DNA of 5,376 nucleotides, from contig JAEYZV010000515.1 of the NCBI GenBank assembly GCA_023427865.1, forward strand, positions 1 to 5,376, given 5' to 3'. Positions 1 through 5,376 of the stretch are shown one piece after another; position 1 is the first letter of the stretch, and each line of letters begins with the position of its first letter. The notes beneath the pieces were generated by a model that had not been told where the DNA came from, searched no databases, and saw nothing but the letters and a program-made list of their open reading frames with translations. This stretch comes from Acidobacteriota bacterium (GTDB lineage: Bacteria; Acidobacteriota; Vicinamibacteria; Vicinamibacterales; Vicinamibacteraceae). Made by a program: the position numbers and the translations under genes.

Positions 1-571
1 GCGTTGCGACATACGTTGGCAGTTCAGGGCGCGGCCACTGCGTGGAGAGCACGAACGACACGGTCACGCTGCCCGGTCCTTTGTCCAGGGGAGGAAACCC
101 GTGGGGGAGGACGACACCGTCCTCGCAAGGCAGCGCCGCATCCGGGCACAGTCGGCCGCTCACGGCCGCTTCAGGCCATTCCCACTCCGAGTACAGACCG
201 ACTGAGGCAGACTCCACGCGCATCCCCTCGAAGCGAAACGAGAGCGTACCGGCGACCGAATCGCCGACCGGGACGTCCCAGTTCCCAACCAGGGCGACAG
301 CGTGTCCGAATCGCGTCGAGGAGAACTCCAACGCGATCTCATCGAGGCCCAGGGCGGTGGCACCGCTGGCACTCGACGTCGTAAAGGTGAAATCGGAGAA
401 CTGCCGGCTCCCGCACGCCACGGTTCCGACAGCGATCGCTTCAGCGAGCGTGCCGATCGACCAGCAATCCATCGGAGCGGCGCGGGCCGTGCCGGCGGCG
501 CCGACAAGCGTCGCGGCGATTGAGAACACGATGAGCGGACACGCGCCACCAGAGCGAGTGAACATTCCCAT
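1..571 (-). CDS. Exported protein, PEP-CTERM-type N-terminus (partial, C-terminus beyond left edge)
   Basis: An open frame of 190 codons runs from the ATG at 571 to the left edge with no stop, so the C-terminus is missing. The start is supported by GGAGG five bases upstream. A second in-frame ATG two codons later is less well placed. Residues 1-31 form a signal peptide: a short basic n-region, a hydrophobic stretch around 12-27, and an A-R-A cleavage site at 29-31. The mature part opens with C36, then GTLAEAIAVGTVAC (40-53) and FSDFTF (58-63). This resembles an N-terminal motif seen in many PEP-CTERM-sorted proteins (Cys, 'GTL..YI.LG..GC', 'F.nF.f'). The rest looks like a beta-rich, Gly/Ser/Val-rich surface protein, with further cysteines at 142 and 149. 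The diagnostic PEP plus transmembrane plus Arg tail would lie outside the window, so sorting type is inferred. Codons such as TCT, ACT, CCT and TTT are more frequent here than in the dehydrogenase gene. Function unknown. Confidence 0.8.
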   Translation of the reverse strand, partial: MGMFTRSGGACPLIVFSIAATLVGAAGTARAAPMDCWSIGTLAEAIAVGTVACGSRQFSDFTFTTSSASGATALGLDEIALEFSSTRFGHAVALVGNWDVPVGDSVAGTLSFRFEGMRVESASVGLYSEWEWPEAAVSGRLCPDAALPCEDGVVLPHGFPPLDKGPGSVTVSFVLSTQWPRPELPTYVAT

Positions 572-576
572 GTCGA

Positions 577-581
577 CCTCC
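577..581 (-). promoter_or_regulatory. Ribosome-binding site of the exported protein gene
   Basis: GGAGG on the minus strand lies five bases before the ATG at 571. It decides the start of this edge-truncated gene and supports the minus-strand frame over the competing frames on both strands. Further upstream, a TACGAT hexamer (minus strand, 647-642) could be a -10 element, but no convincing -35 lies 16-18 bases before it. Confidence 0.7.
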
Positions 582-722
582 AGCCGGAGCACCGTGTCTG
601 TCGCGCGCCTCGTCGGCGGTGAGCGATGTGCGCGCCTCCGAATCGTACGCGCTTCCAGCGGTCGCAGGTAGCCCCGCGCGATGCGGGAACCGACCCGTCG
701 GCGAGCGAGAACGGATCGCCGC

Positions 723-2564
723 TTACGAGGGATGGGAATCGGCGAGCCCCAGCATGCGCAGCAGCTGCAGCGCGTTGCCGGCTCGCGCCGGGCCGGGCCG
801 CAACCGATAGTCGAACGTCATCGTCACCTCGTCGCCGGCCCCGGAGAGCGTCTCCTGCAGATGGACGCTGTCGGCGTGGCTGACGAACGATGGATCGCTG
901 GCGAGCTCGAGATCGTGGGTGGTGACGACGCCGATCGCTTCGCAGTGCAGGAGATGCTGCATCACCGTGCGCACGGCGACCTGCCGTTCTGCGCTGTTGG
1001 TGCCCTGCAACACTTCGTCGAGCAGATAGCAGAGGCGCCGTGAGGCCGTGGCTCCGCGCGCCGCCGTGACCACCTGCTGCAACCGCACGAGCGACGCCAT
1101 GAACAGCGACAGCCCCCGTTCGAGCGAGTCCGATACGCGCATGCTCGTGTAGAGCTGCAGCGGCGGCAGGCGGAAGCGCGCCGCACAGACGGGCCCGCCC
1201 GCGTGCGCGAGCACCACGTTCAGCCCGATCGCTCGCAGCAGCGTGCTCTTGCCCGACATGTTGGACCCGGTGATGAGCAGGAAGCGTCCGGGAGGGCCGA
1301 CCGACACGTCGTTGGGGACGCGCACGTCATCGGCGAGCAGCGGGTGCCCCACGCCCGTGGCTTCGATCCGGTCGAGGGACGGGTCGAGCTCCGGCCACGC
1401 CCAGTCCGGATGGTCGAAGCCGATCGACGCGAGCGCTGACAACGCGTCGACACGCCCCACGGCGTCCAGCCATCGACGGACGTCTGTCCCATGCCGGCGA
1501 CGCCAGCGCTCGATGGCCCACCACATGTGCAGGTCCCACAGCGTGAGCGTCTGCAGCGGCACGTACAGCCACACCGAGTGACGCACGTCTGACAGCGCGA
1601 CGAGCTGCTCGAGGGAGCGCAGCGCGCCGGGTGCGTCGGCGTGCGGCCGGCGCAGGTCCGCGCGAACCTGCGCGAGAAGCGCCGACCCGAAGCGCGTCGC
1701 ACTCACGTGCGCGATGAGCGCCGCCCAGGGCCGCAGGCCATGCTCCCCGGAGGCGCCACCCACCGAGTGTTCGAGCGGCTCGTGCACGTACCACCGCAGT
1801 CCCCAGCCGAGCGTGCCCGACAACATCCACCACGCGCCGCTCGCCAGGCCCAGGAACGCGCCAACGGCGGCGACGACGGTCACGACGGCCAGGATGGCGG
1901 CGACCCAGGGCACCCACGTGCGGCCTGCGAGTGCGTCGGGCGCTTCCGCCCACTGGAGCACGTGCGGAAGGTTCGAACCACCGCCACGCACGCCGCCAAG
2001 GTTCCGAGCCAGGGCCGCGGCGTGCTGCCTGAAGTCGAGGGCGGGCGCGAGCTCGCGCACCGCCGCCTGGCGCGCGGCGATGGCGGACACATCGGAGGCC
2101 GAGGTGTCGAGGAGCCATCCGGCAAGCGTGTCGCGGCCGGTCGGCGTGTGCACCGGCCCGAGCACCTGCACGAGCGAGGCATGCCCGAACACGTCGAGGT
2201 CGGCCGCGAACGGGTGGTCGTCGGCGAGCACCGGCGTCCACGCCGCGGGCAGCGCGTCCCAGTGGCGGGCCAGCCGCGCCAGCGCGTCGCGATTGAGGAC
2301 CGCCATGGCGCGCGCGGCGTCCAGTCGCTGCTCGACGCGATCGTGACGCACGACGAGCCAGACGAACACGACGAGGCCGGCGCCCGCGGCCGCGCCGGCC
2401 CACCACGAGGGCTGCTGGGCGAGTGCCACGAGCGCGCCGACGATCAGTGCCGCCGTGATCAGGCGCAGTCGCGACAACCTGCGCGAGCGCCGCTCCTCGG
2501 TGCCCGCCGCCGCGTCGTACGCCGCCAGACGGGCGCGGTAGGCGTCGCCGGGTGCCGCATGCAT
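723..2564 (-). CDS. Membrane-associated MutS-family ATPase (MutS-like, domain V), not canonical mismatch repair MutS
   Basis: This 613-residue protein has a MutS/ABC-type ATPase domain at its C-terminus. Visible elements are Walker A GSNMSGKST (433-441), a signature-like segment with R476-x-S-D479-S-L and R-G484-x-S-x-F488-M, Walker B LLDE (514-517) followed by GTNS (521-524), and TTHD (548-551) as the switch histidine. A MutS-like tail, FDYRLRPGPA (584-593), follows. The N-terminal half has hydrophobic segments at about 33-49, 55-72 and 217-239, plus a weaker one at about 245-260, so membrane association is likely. The middle is helical, like the MutS core/lever. There is no domain I mismatch-recognition region with its Phe-x-Glu motif and no C-terminal Smr domain, so it is neither MutS nor MutS2. 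Similar proteins are often annotated 'MutS-related'; their role is, to my knowledge, uncharacterised. The start is the first ATG after an in-frame TAG four codons upstream; the ribosome-binding site is weak. It is divergent from the dehydrogenase gene and 151 bp upstream of the next minus-strand gene. Confidence 0.9.
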   Translation of the reverse strand: MHAAPGDAYRARLAAYDAAAGTEERRSRRLSRLRLITAALIVGALVALAQQPSWWAGAAAGAGLVVFVWLVVRHDRVEQRLDAARAMAVLNRDALARLARHWDALPAAWTPVLADDHPFAADLDVFGHASLVQVLGPVHTPTGRDTLAGWLLDTSASDVSAIAARQAAVRELAPALDFRQHAAALARNLGGVRGGGSNLPHVLQWAEAPDALAGRTWVPWVAAILAVVTVVAAVGAFLGLASGAWWMLSGTLGWGLRWYVHEPLEHSVGGASGEHGLRPWAALIAHVSATRFGSALLAQVRADLRRPHADAPGALRSLEQLVALSDVRHSVWLYVPLQTLTLWDLHMWWAIERWRRRHGTDVRRWLDAVGRVDALSALASIGFDHPDWAWPELDPSLDRIEATGVGHPLLADDVRVPNDVSVGPPGRFLLITGSNMSGKSTLLRAIGLNVVLAHAGGPVCAARFRLPPLQLYTSMRVSDSLERGLSLFMASLVRLQQVVTAARGATASRRLCYLLDEVLQGTNSAERQVAVRTVMQHLLHCEAIGVVTTHDLELASDPSFVSHADSVHLQETLSGAGDEVTMTFDYRLRPGPARAGNALQLLRMLGLADSHPS

Positions 2565-2605
2565 CCGCTCACTCTACCCTGCGTCATGCGCGCTCCCTCA
2601 CCGTC

Positions 2606-2637
2606 GGTGCAGGCGCCTCGCGGCATTGGTGCAGGCG
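2606..2637. repeat. Pair of 10-bp direct repeats, possible operator
   Basis: GGTGCAGGCG occurs at 2606-2615 and again at 2628-2637. The copies are 22 bp apart start to start, about two helical turns, so a protein bound to both would sit on nearly the same DNA face. They lie 42-73 bp upstream of the MutS-like start, where a promoter-proximal regulator could bind. In GC-rich DNA a 10-bp match could also be chance. No regulator gene is in the window. Confidence 0.35.
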
Positions 2638-2666
2638 TCGGACTCCGTGCGACGCCCGATATCCGC

Positions 2667-2687
2667 CCGCCGGATAGAGTCCGGCGG
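2667..2687. promoter_or_regulatory. Perfect 8-bp inverted repeat in the divergent intergenic region
   Basis: Arm CCGCCGGA (2667-2674), five-base centre TAGAG, and arm TCCGGCGG (2680-2687) pair perfectly over 8 bp. As RNA it would be a very stable hairpin, but no T-tract follows in either direction, so an intrinsic terminator is unlikely. The centre plus the next base reads TAGAGT, a possible -10 hexamer for rightward transcription. An operator overlapping a promoter, or a 5' leader hairpin, fits better. It could act on either divergent gene. Confidence 0.45.
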
Positions 2688-2695
2688 CTACACCT

Positions 2696-2709
2696 GAGGA
2701 GAGGCGATG
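2696..2709 (+). promoter_or_regulatory. Strong translation-initiation site with no recognisable gene
   Basis: GAGGAGAGG (2696-2704, containing AGGAG at 2697-2701) lies five bases from its AGGAG core to an ATG at 2707. This is as good a ribosome-binding site as any in the window. The frame it opens runs 69 codons to a stop at 2914-2916, first through the heptamer array and then out of frame across the first 94 bases of the dehydrogenase gene. The product looks like no known protein. It may be a leader ORF coupled to the dehydrogenase, the residue of a lost gene start, or coincidence. Confidence 0.35.
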
Positions 2710-2718
2710 CCCGCCCGC

Positions 2719-2774
2719 TCCGGACTTCGGACTTCGGACTTCCCTTCTGACTTCGGACTTCAGCCTTCTGACTT
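2719..2774. repeat. Degenerate heptanucleotide tandem array, consensus TTCKGAC
   Basis: Eight consecutive units start at 2719, 2726, 2733, 2740, 2745, 2752, 2759 and 2766: TCCGGAC, TTCGGAC twice, a 5-base unit TTCCC, TTCTGAC, TTCGGAC, TTCAGCC and TTCTGAC. A trailing TT ends the run. A period of seven is not a multiple of three, so this is not a coding repeat in any one frame. The TTCTGAC units carry TGA at 2748-2750 and 2769-2771; the second closes the dehydrogenase frame upstream of its start. On the minus strand the array stays open. From general experience, arrays of this AAGTCAG/AAGTCCG kind recur between genes in some high-GC environmental bacteria and yield spurious Ser-Glu-Val-Arg-Ser-rich ORFs. 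Their role is unknown to me. Confidence 0.8.
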
Positions 2775-2787
2775 ACCGTCTTGCAGG

Positions 2788-2793
2788 TACACT
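2788..2793 (+). promoter_or_regulatory. Possible -10 element for the dehydrogenase gene
   Basis: TACACT lies 29 bases before the dehydrogenase ATG, leaving room for a 5' leader of about 20-25 bases. The hexamer 16 bases upstream is TTCTGA (2766-2771), only a half match to a sigma-70 -35 box and part of the last heptamer repeat. The hexamer is plausible by position but weak on sequence. Confidence 0.25.
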
Positions 2794-2807
2794 GGCCGTT
2801 CGTTCGG

Positions 2808-2813
2808 AAGGAG
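2808..2813 (+). promoter_or_regulatory. Ribosome-binding site that fixes the dehydrogenase start
   Basis: AAGGAG nine bases before the ATG at 2823 selects this start over the in-frame TTG at 2781. The TTG start would add 14 residues in front of the signal peptide and has no ribosome-binding site. Confidence 0.75.
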
Positions 2814-2822
2814 TTCGCGTCG

Positions 2823-4730
2823 ATGCGTGAAGCGCTGGTTCGAAGCAGGGCAGGACGACGGGCGGGCGGGCTTGCCGCCTGCGTGGCCACGGCAACCGTG
2901 TTGGGCGTGGCGTTGACGGCCGCGTGGAACGGGCAGTCCCCTCGTGAGTGGCGCGATTACGCCGGCGGCGGCGACAGTTCCCGGTTCGTCGCCGCAACCC
3001 AGATCGACAGGAACAACGTGGCTCGCCTGCAGGTGGCGTGGACGTACCCCGAGGGCGACACCGACTTCAACCCGCTGATGGCGCGCGGGGTCGTCTACAC
3101 GCGCGCCAACGGCAACACGCTGGTCGCCCTCGACGCCGCCACCGGACGCCGACTGTGGGTCTCGCCCGAGATCAAGGGCTTCAGCGTCCGTGGCGTGAAC
3201 TACTGGGAGAGCACCGACGGCGCGGACCGGCGCCTGCTCTTCAGCACACTCAACATGCTGCAGGCCATCGACGCGCGCACGGGCCAGTTCGTGACGACGT
3301 TCGGCAAGGAGGGCAGGGTCGACCTGCGCGAGGGCCTCGAACGTGACCCGGCGAAGGTGCAGCAGCAGAGCCGATTGCCGGGCCGCGTGTTCGAGAACCT
3401 GATCATCCTCGGCTCGGCCACCAACACCGAGTACACCTCGGCCCCCGGCGACATCCGTGCCTTCGACGTGCGCAGCGGCGCGCTCGTGTGGTCGTTCCGC
3501 ACCATTCCCCGCAAGGGCGAGTTCGGAGCCGACACGTGGCCCGAGAACGCGCGGGCGACGGTCGGCGGCGCGAACAACTGGGGCGAACTCTCCATCGACG
3601 AGGTCCGCGGCATCGCCTACGTGCCCACGGGCAGCGGCAAGTACAACTTCTACGGCGGCTACCGGCGCGGCGACAACCTCTTCTCCGACAGCCTGATTGC
3701 GCTCGACGCTCGCACCGGCAAGCGCCTGTGGCACTTCCAGACCGTCCACCACGACATCTGGGATCTGGACAACAACTCCGCGCCGCAGTTGACCACGATC
3801 ACCCACGACGGCAGGAAGCGCGACATCGTGGCGATGGCGAGCAAGACCGGCTACCTGTACGTCTTCGACCGCGTGACCGGTGAGCCGATCTGGCCGATCG
3901 AGGAGCGGCCCGTCCCGCCCAAGACGACGGTGCCGGGCCAGTACCTCTCGCCCACGCAGCCGTTCCCGACCAGGCCGGCGCCGTTCTCACGGCAGTCGTT
4001 CACGGTCGACGACCTGAACCCGTACATCCTCACCGACCAGGAGCGCGAGCAGTTCCGTCGGCGCATCCTCGAGGCGCGCAACGAGGGTCCGTTCACGCCC
4101 ATCGGCTTCGAGGAGGTGATCCACATGCCCGGCAACCAGGGCGGCTCCAACTGGGGCAGCACCGCCGGCCATCCGACCGATGGGCGCGTGTACGTGATCG
4201 GCTTCAACGTGCCGACGATCATCCGGCTGTTGAAGCCGGGCGAGACGCGACCGGCGCGCGCGGGCAACCCCGACGAGATCGTGAAGGAAGGCTATCCCAC
4301 GACCGACGGCTTCGGGCTCTACCCCACCATCGTCAAGCCGCCGTACACCACGCTGACCGCGTACGACCTGAACACGGGTGAGATCGCCTGGCAAAAGGGC
4401 CTCGGCGACGACCTGCGGCTGCTGCCTCTCGGCATCAAGGGCACGGGGTCGGCGGCCACGACCAAGGGTGGGCTGATCGTCACGGGCACCGGCCTCGTGT
4501 TCGCGACGGCAGCCGACCGCAAGGTGCACGTGTACGACACGGCCAACGGCGAGGAGTTGGCGACGCTGCCGCTCGGTGGCCCCACGAGCGGTGGTCCGTC
4601 GATGTACGAGCACGGCGGCCGTCAGTTCCTGCTCGTGACCGCCTCGAATCGCCAGCCGACCGGGCCCGGCGCCGTGCCGACGCCGCACGAGGGCCCGACC
4701 GGCCTCGTCGCGTACGCGTTGCCCAAGTAG
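2823..4730 (+). CDS. PQQ-dependent dehydrogenase, exported, glucose-dehydrogenase-like single domain
   Basis: This 635-residue quinoprotein would oxidise a sugar, polyol or alcohol in the periplasm using pyrroloquinoline quinone and Ca2+. Residues 1-34 form a signal peptide with an Arg-rich start and a hydrophobic core at 17-33. The mature protein is a beta-propeller with repeated blade motifs, for example LVALDAATGRRLW (100-112), LIALDARTGKRLWHF (291-305) and LTAYDLNTGEIAWQ (511-524). HHDIWDLD (309-316) matches the catalytic segment of E. coli membrane glucose dehydrogenase, making D314 the likely catalytic Asp. K341 in SKTG, 27 residues later, matches the PQQ-contacting Lys. N251/N252 in GGANNWGELS may help bind Ca2+. 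Unlike the E. coli enzyme it lacks the five-helix membrane anchor. Unlike quinohemoproteins it has no CxxCH heme site. The mature part has no cysteine, so there is no vicinal disulfide as in methanol dehydrogenase. Substrate and electron acceptor are unknown. No PQQ-synthesis gene is in the window. Confidence 0.92.
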   Translation: MREALVRSRAGRRAGGLAACVATATVLGVALTAAWNGQSPREWRDYAGGGDSSRFVAATQIDRNNVARLQVAWTYPEGDTDFNPLMARGVVYTRANGNTLVALDAATGRRLWVSPEIKGFSVRGVNYWESTDGADRRLLFSTLNMLQAIDARTGQFVTTFGKEGRVDLREGLERDPAKVQQQSRLPGRVFENLIILGSATNTEYTSAPGDIRAFDVRSGALVWSFRTIPRKGEFGADTWPENARATVGGANNWGELSIDEVRGIAYVPTGSGKYNFYGGYRRGDNLFSDSLIALDARTGKRLWHFQTVHHDIWDLDNNSAPQLTTITHDGRKRDIVAMASKTGYLYVFDRVTGEPIWPIEERPVPPKTTVPGQYLSPTQPFPTRPAPFSRQSFTVDDLNPYILTDQEREQFRRRILEARNEGPFTPIGFEEVIHMPGNQGGSNWGSTAGHPTDGRVYVIGFNVPTIIRLLKPGETRPARAGNPDEIVKEGYPTTDGFGLYPTIVKPPYTTLTAYDLNTGEIAWQKGLGDDLRLLPLGIKGTGSAATTKGGLIVTGTGLVFATAADRKVHVYDTANGEELATLPLGGPTSGGPSMYEHGGRQFLLVTASNRQPTGPGAVPTPHEGPTGLVAYALPK

Positions 4731-4776
4731 GGCGCGCCGCACACTTCGATGGACGACGACACCGCGGCTGCGCGCC
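4731..4776 (+). other. Weak GC-rich inverted repeat after the dehydrogenase stop
   Basis: GGCGCGCCGC (4731-4740) can pair with GCGGC and GCGCC (4764-4768 and 4772-4776) if a three-base bulge (TGC) is allowed. The loop is about 23 bases and no T-tract follows. It could be an mRNA 3'-end or intergenic hairpin, but in DNA this GC-rich it may be chance. It is not good evidence for termination, so read-through into the next gene remains possible. Confidence 0.2.
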
Positions 4777-4802
4777 TGCCGTCGAACTCGCATCGGCCTG
4801 CA

Positions 4803-4808
4803 GGGGAG
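4803..4808 (+). promoter_or_regulatory. Ribosome-binding site of the downstream exported protein
   Basis: GGGGAG five bases before the ATG at 4814 supports this start for the right-edge gene. No clear promoter is visible in the 83-bp gap after the dehydrogenase. Confidence 0.65.
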
Positions 4809-4813
4809 CGCGC

Positions 4814-5376
4814 ATGCTCGAGGGGCGACACGCCTGGACACATGTCTGCGCGGCGCTGACGGTTGGGGCGGTGTTGCTGGCCGCCGCCCAGGCGCCGTCC
4901 GGGACCGGCTCGCTGTCCCTGCTGGGATCGGCCGCCTACCTCGGCCTCGCCGGCGCGCCGGAGTGGGACACGTTCGAGGGGCGCACACCGCTCGGTGAAT
5001 CCCTCTCGCTGACGTTCGAAGCCAGCGCCAACGGCACCGAGCGGTCGCTCGTGATACGGCAGTCCGACGTGAAGCAGCGCTGGACGGTCGAAATCAATGA
5101 CCGCGTGCTCGGCACCCTCGTGCCGATGGAGGCCAATCTCGTGCACGTGCTGCCGGTGCCCGCAGGTGTGCTGCGCGACGGCAGCAACGTGCTCCGGGTT
5201 GCCGCGAAGGTGCGCGACGACGTCGTGCTGCACGCGATCACGCTGCACGACACGCCGGCCGCGACGCTGTTGGGAGGGGCAGGGCTGCACGTGCGGGTGG
5301 TGGGTGGGGATGGTGCCGCGATTCCCGCGCGCGTCACGGTGCTCGATGCCGCCGGCGCGCTCGCGGCGCTGCAGGC
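4814..5376 (+). CDS. Exported protein, probable N-terminus of a CehA/McbA-family metallohydrolase (partial)
   Basis: An open frame of 187 codons runs from the ATG to the right edge without a stop, so the C-terminus is missing. Residues 1-27 form a signal peptide: hydrophobic 11-25, then an A-Q-A cleavage site at 25-27. Residues about 60-147 look like a beta-sandwich, with SLVIRQSDVKQRWTVEIN (78-95), then LGTL and LRDGSNVLRV (120-129). From about 155 a second Ig-like or carboxypeptidase-regulatory-like domain begins, with IPARVTVLDAAGAL (170-183). This order and these motifs resemble secreted CehA/McbA-type proteins of Acidobacteriota and Planctomycetota, where a PHP-type metal-dependent hydrolase domain follows. 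That catalytic domain would lie beyond the window, so the call rests on the N-terminus alone; another secreted carbohydrate- or ester-acting enzyme is possible. The gene follows the dehydrogenase by 83 bp on the same strand, so co-transcription is plausible. Confidence 0.75.
   Translation, partial: MLEGRHAWTHVCAALTVGAVLLAAAQAPSGTGSLSLLGSAAYLGLAGAPEWDTFEGRTPLGESLSLTFEASANGTERSLVIRQSDVKQRWTVEINDRVLGTLVPMEANLVHVLPVPAGVLRDGSNVLRVAAKVRDDVVLHAITLHDTPAATLLGGAGLHVRVVGGDGAAIPARVTVLDAAGALAALQ

Noticed and set aside
42..671. Plus-strand open frame (209 codons) at the left edge
   Set aside because: The minus-strand frame at 1-571 has a signal peptide, Shine-Dalgarno and family-like motif; the plus frame has none.
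673..687. Short hairpin CCCGC/GCGGG between the two minus-strand genes
   Set aside because: The stem is only 5 bp and no T-tract follows on either strand, so it is not a credible terminator.
1641..2750. Long plus-strand open frame (369 codons) opposite the MutS-like gene
   Set aside because: It is antisense to a gene with intact ATPase motifs, has low-complexity Arg/Ala/His-rich composition typical of GC-rich shadow frames, and ends at the TGA of a heptamer unit.
2871..2882. Lipobox-like L-A-A-C near residue 20 of the dehydrogenase
   Set aside because: The hydrophobic core follows the cysteine instead of preceding it, so this is an ordinary signal peptide and not a lipoprotein signal.
2760..3806. 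Minus-strand open frame (348 codons) opposite the dehydrogenase
   Set aside because: It is a shadow of the dehydrogenase. Its C-terminal end is read from the heptamer array and it has no recognisable domain or ribosome-binding site.
4749..4859. Small frame of 36 codons starting at ATG 4749 in the gap before the last gene
   Set aside because: It has no ribosome-binding site, low-complexity sequence, and runs out of frame into the supported gene.
3987..4988. Minus-strand open frame (333 codons) spanning the dehydrogenase 3' end and the next gene
   Set aside because: It is antisense to two supported genes and to the gap between them, with Arg-rich composition and no motif.

Overview
The window is high-GC bacterial DNA with tightly spaced genes on both strands. 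A secreted single-subunit PQQ dehydrogenase, a CehA-like secreted protein, a PEP-CTERM-like exported protein and a degenerate heptanucleotide repeat array occur together. This combination suggests an environmental Acidobacteriota genome, perhaps of the Vicinamibacteria type. That placement is an inference from gene content and base composition; no rRNA or marker gene is present.

Left half, minus strand: (i) 1-571 is an exported protein whose C-terminus runs off the left edge. It has a clear signal peptide and Shine-Dalgarno, and an N-terminal motif common in PEP-CTERM-sorted surface proteins. (ii) A 151-bp gap follows. (iii) 723-2564 is a complete 613-residue MutS-family ATPase that carries predicted membrane segments and lacks the mismatch-recognition and Smr domains.

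Middle, 2565-2822: a 258-bp divergent intergenic region separates the MutS-like gene (leftward) from the PQQ dehydrogenase (rightward). It holds a pair of 10-bp direct repeats 22 bp apart, a perfect 8-bp inverted repeat, a strong ribosome-binding site and ATG that lead into no recognisable gene, a run of eight degenerate heptamers (consensus TTCKGAC), a weak -10-like hexamer, and then the true ribosome-binding site of the dehydrogenase.

Right half, plus strand: 2823-4730 is a complete exported PQQ-dependent dehydrogenase of the membrane-glucose-dehydrogenase type, without the membrane anchor and without a heme c domain. After 83 bp, 4814-5376 begins another exported protein, cut by the right edge, whose visible part resembles the N-terminal domains of CehA/McbA-family metallohydrolases. 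These two genes are plausibly co-transcribed and would both act in the periplasm, but no direct functional link is visible.

I see no CRISPR array, tRNA, rRNA, insertion sequence or complete undescribed multi-gene system. The most unusual items are the membrane-associated MutS-like ATPase and the structured divergent intergenic region with its heptamer array.
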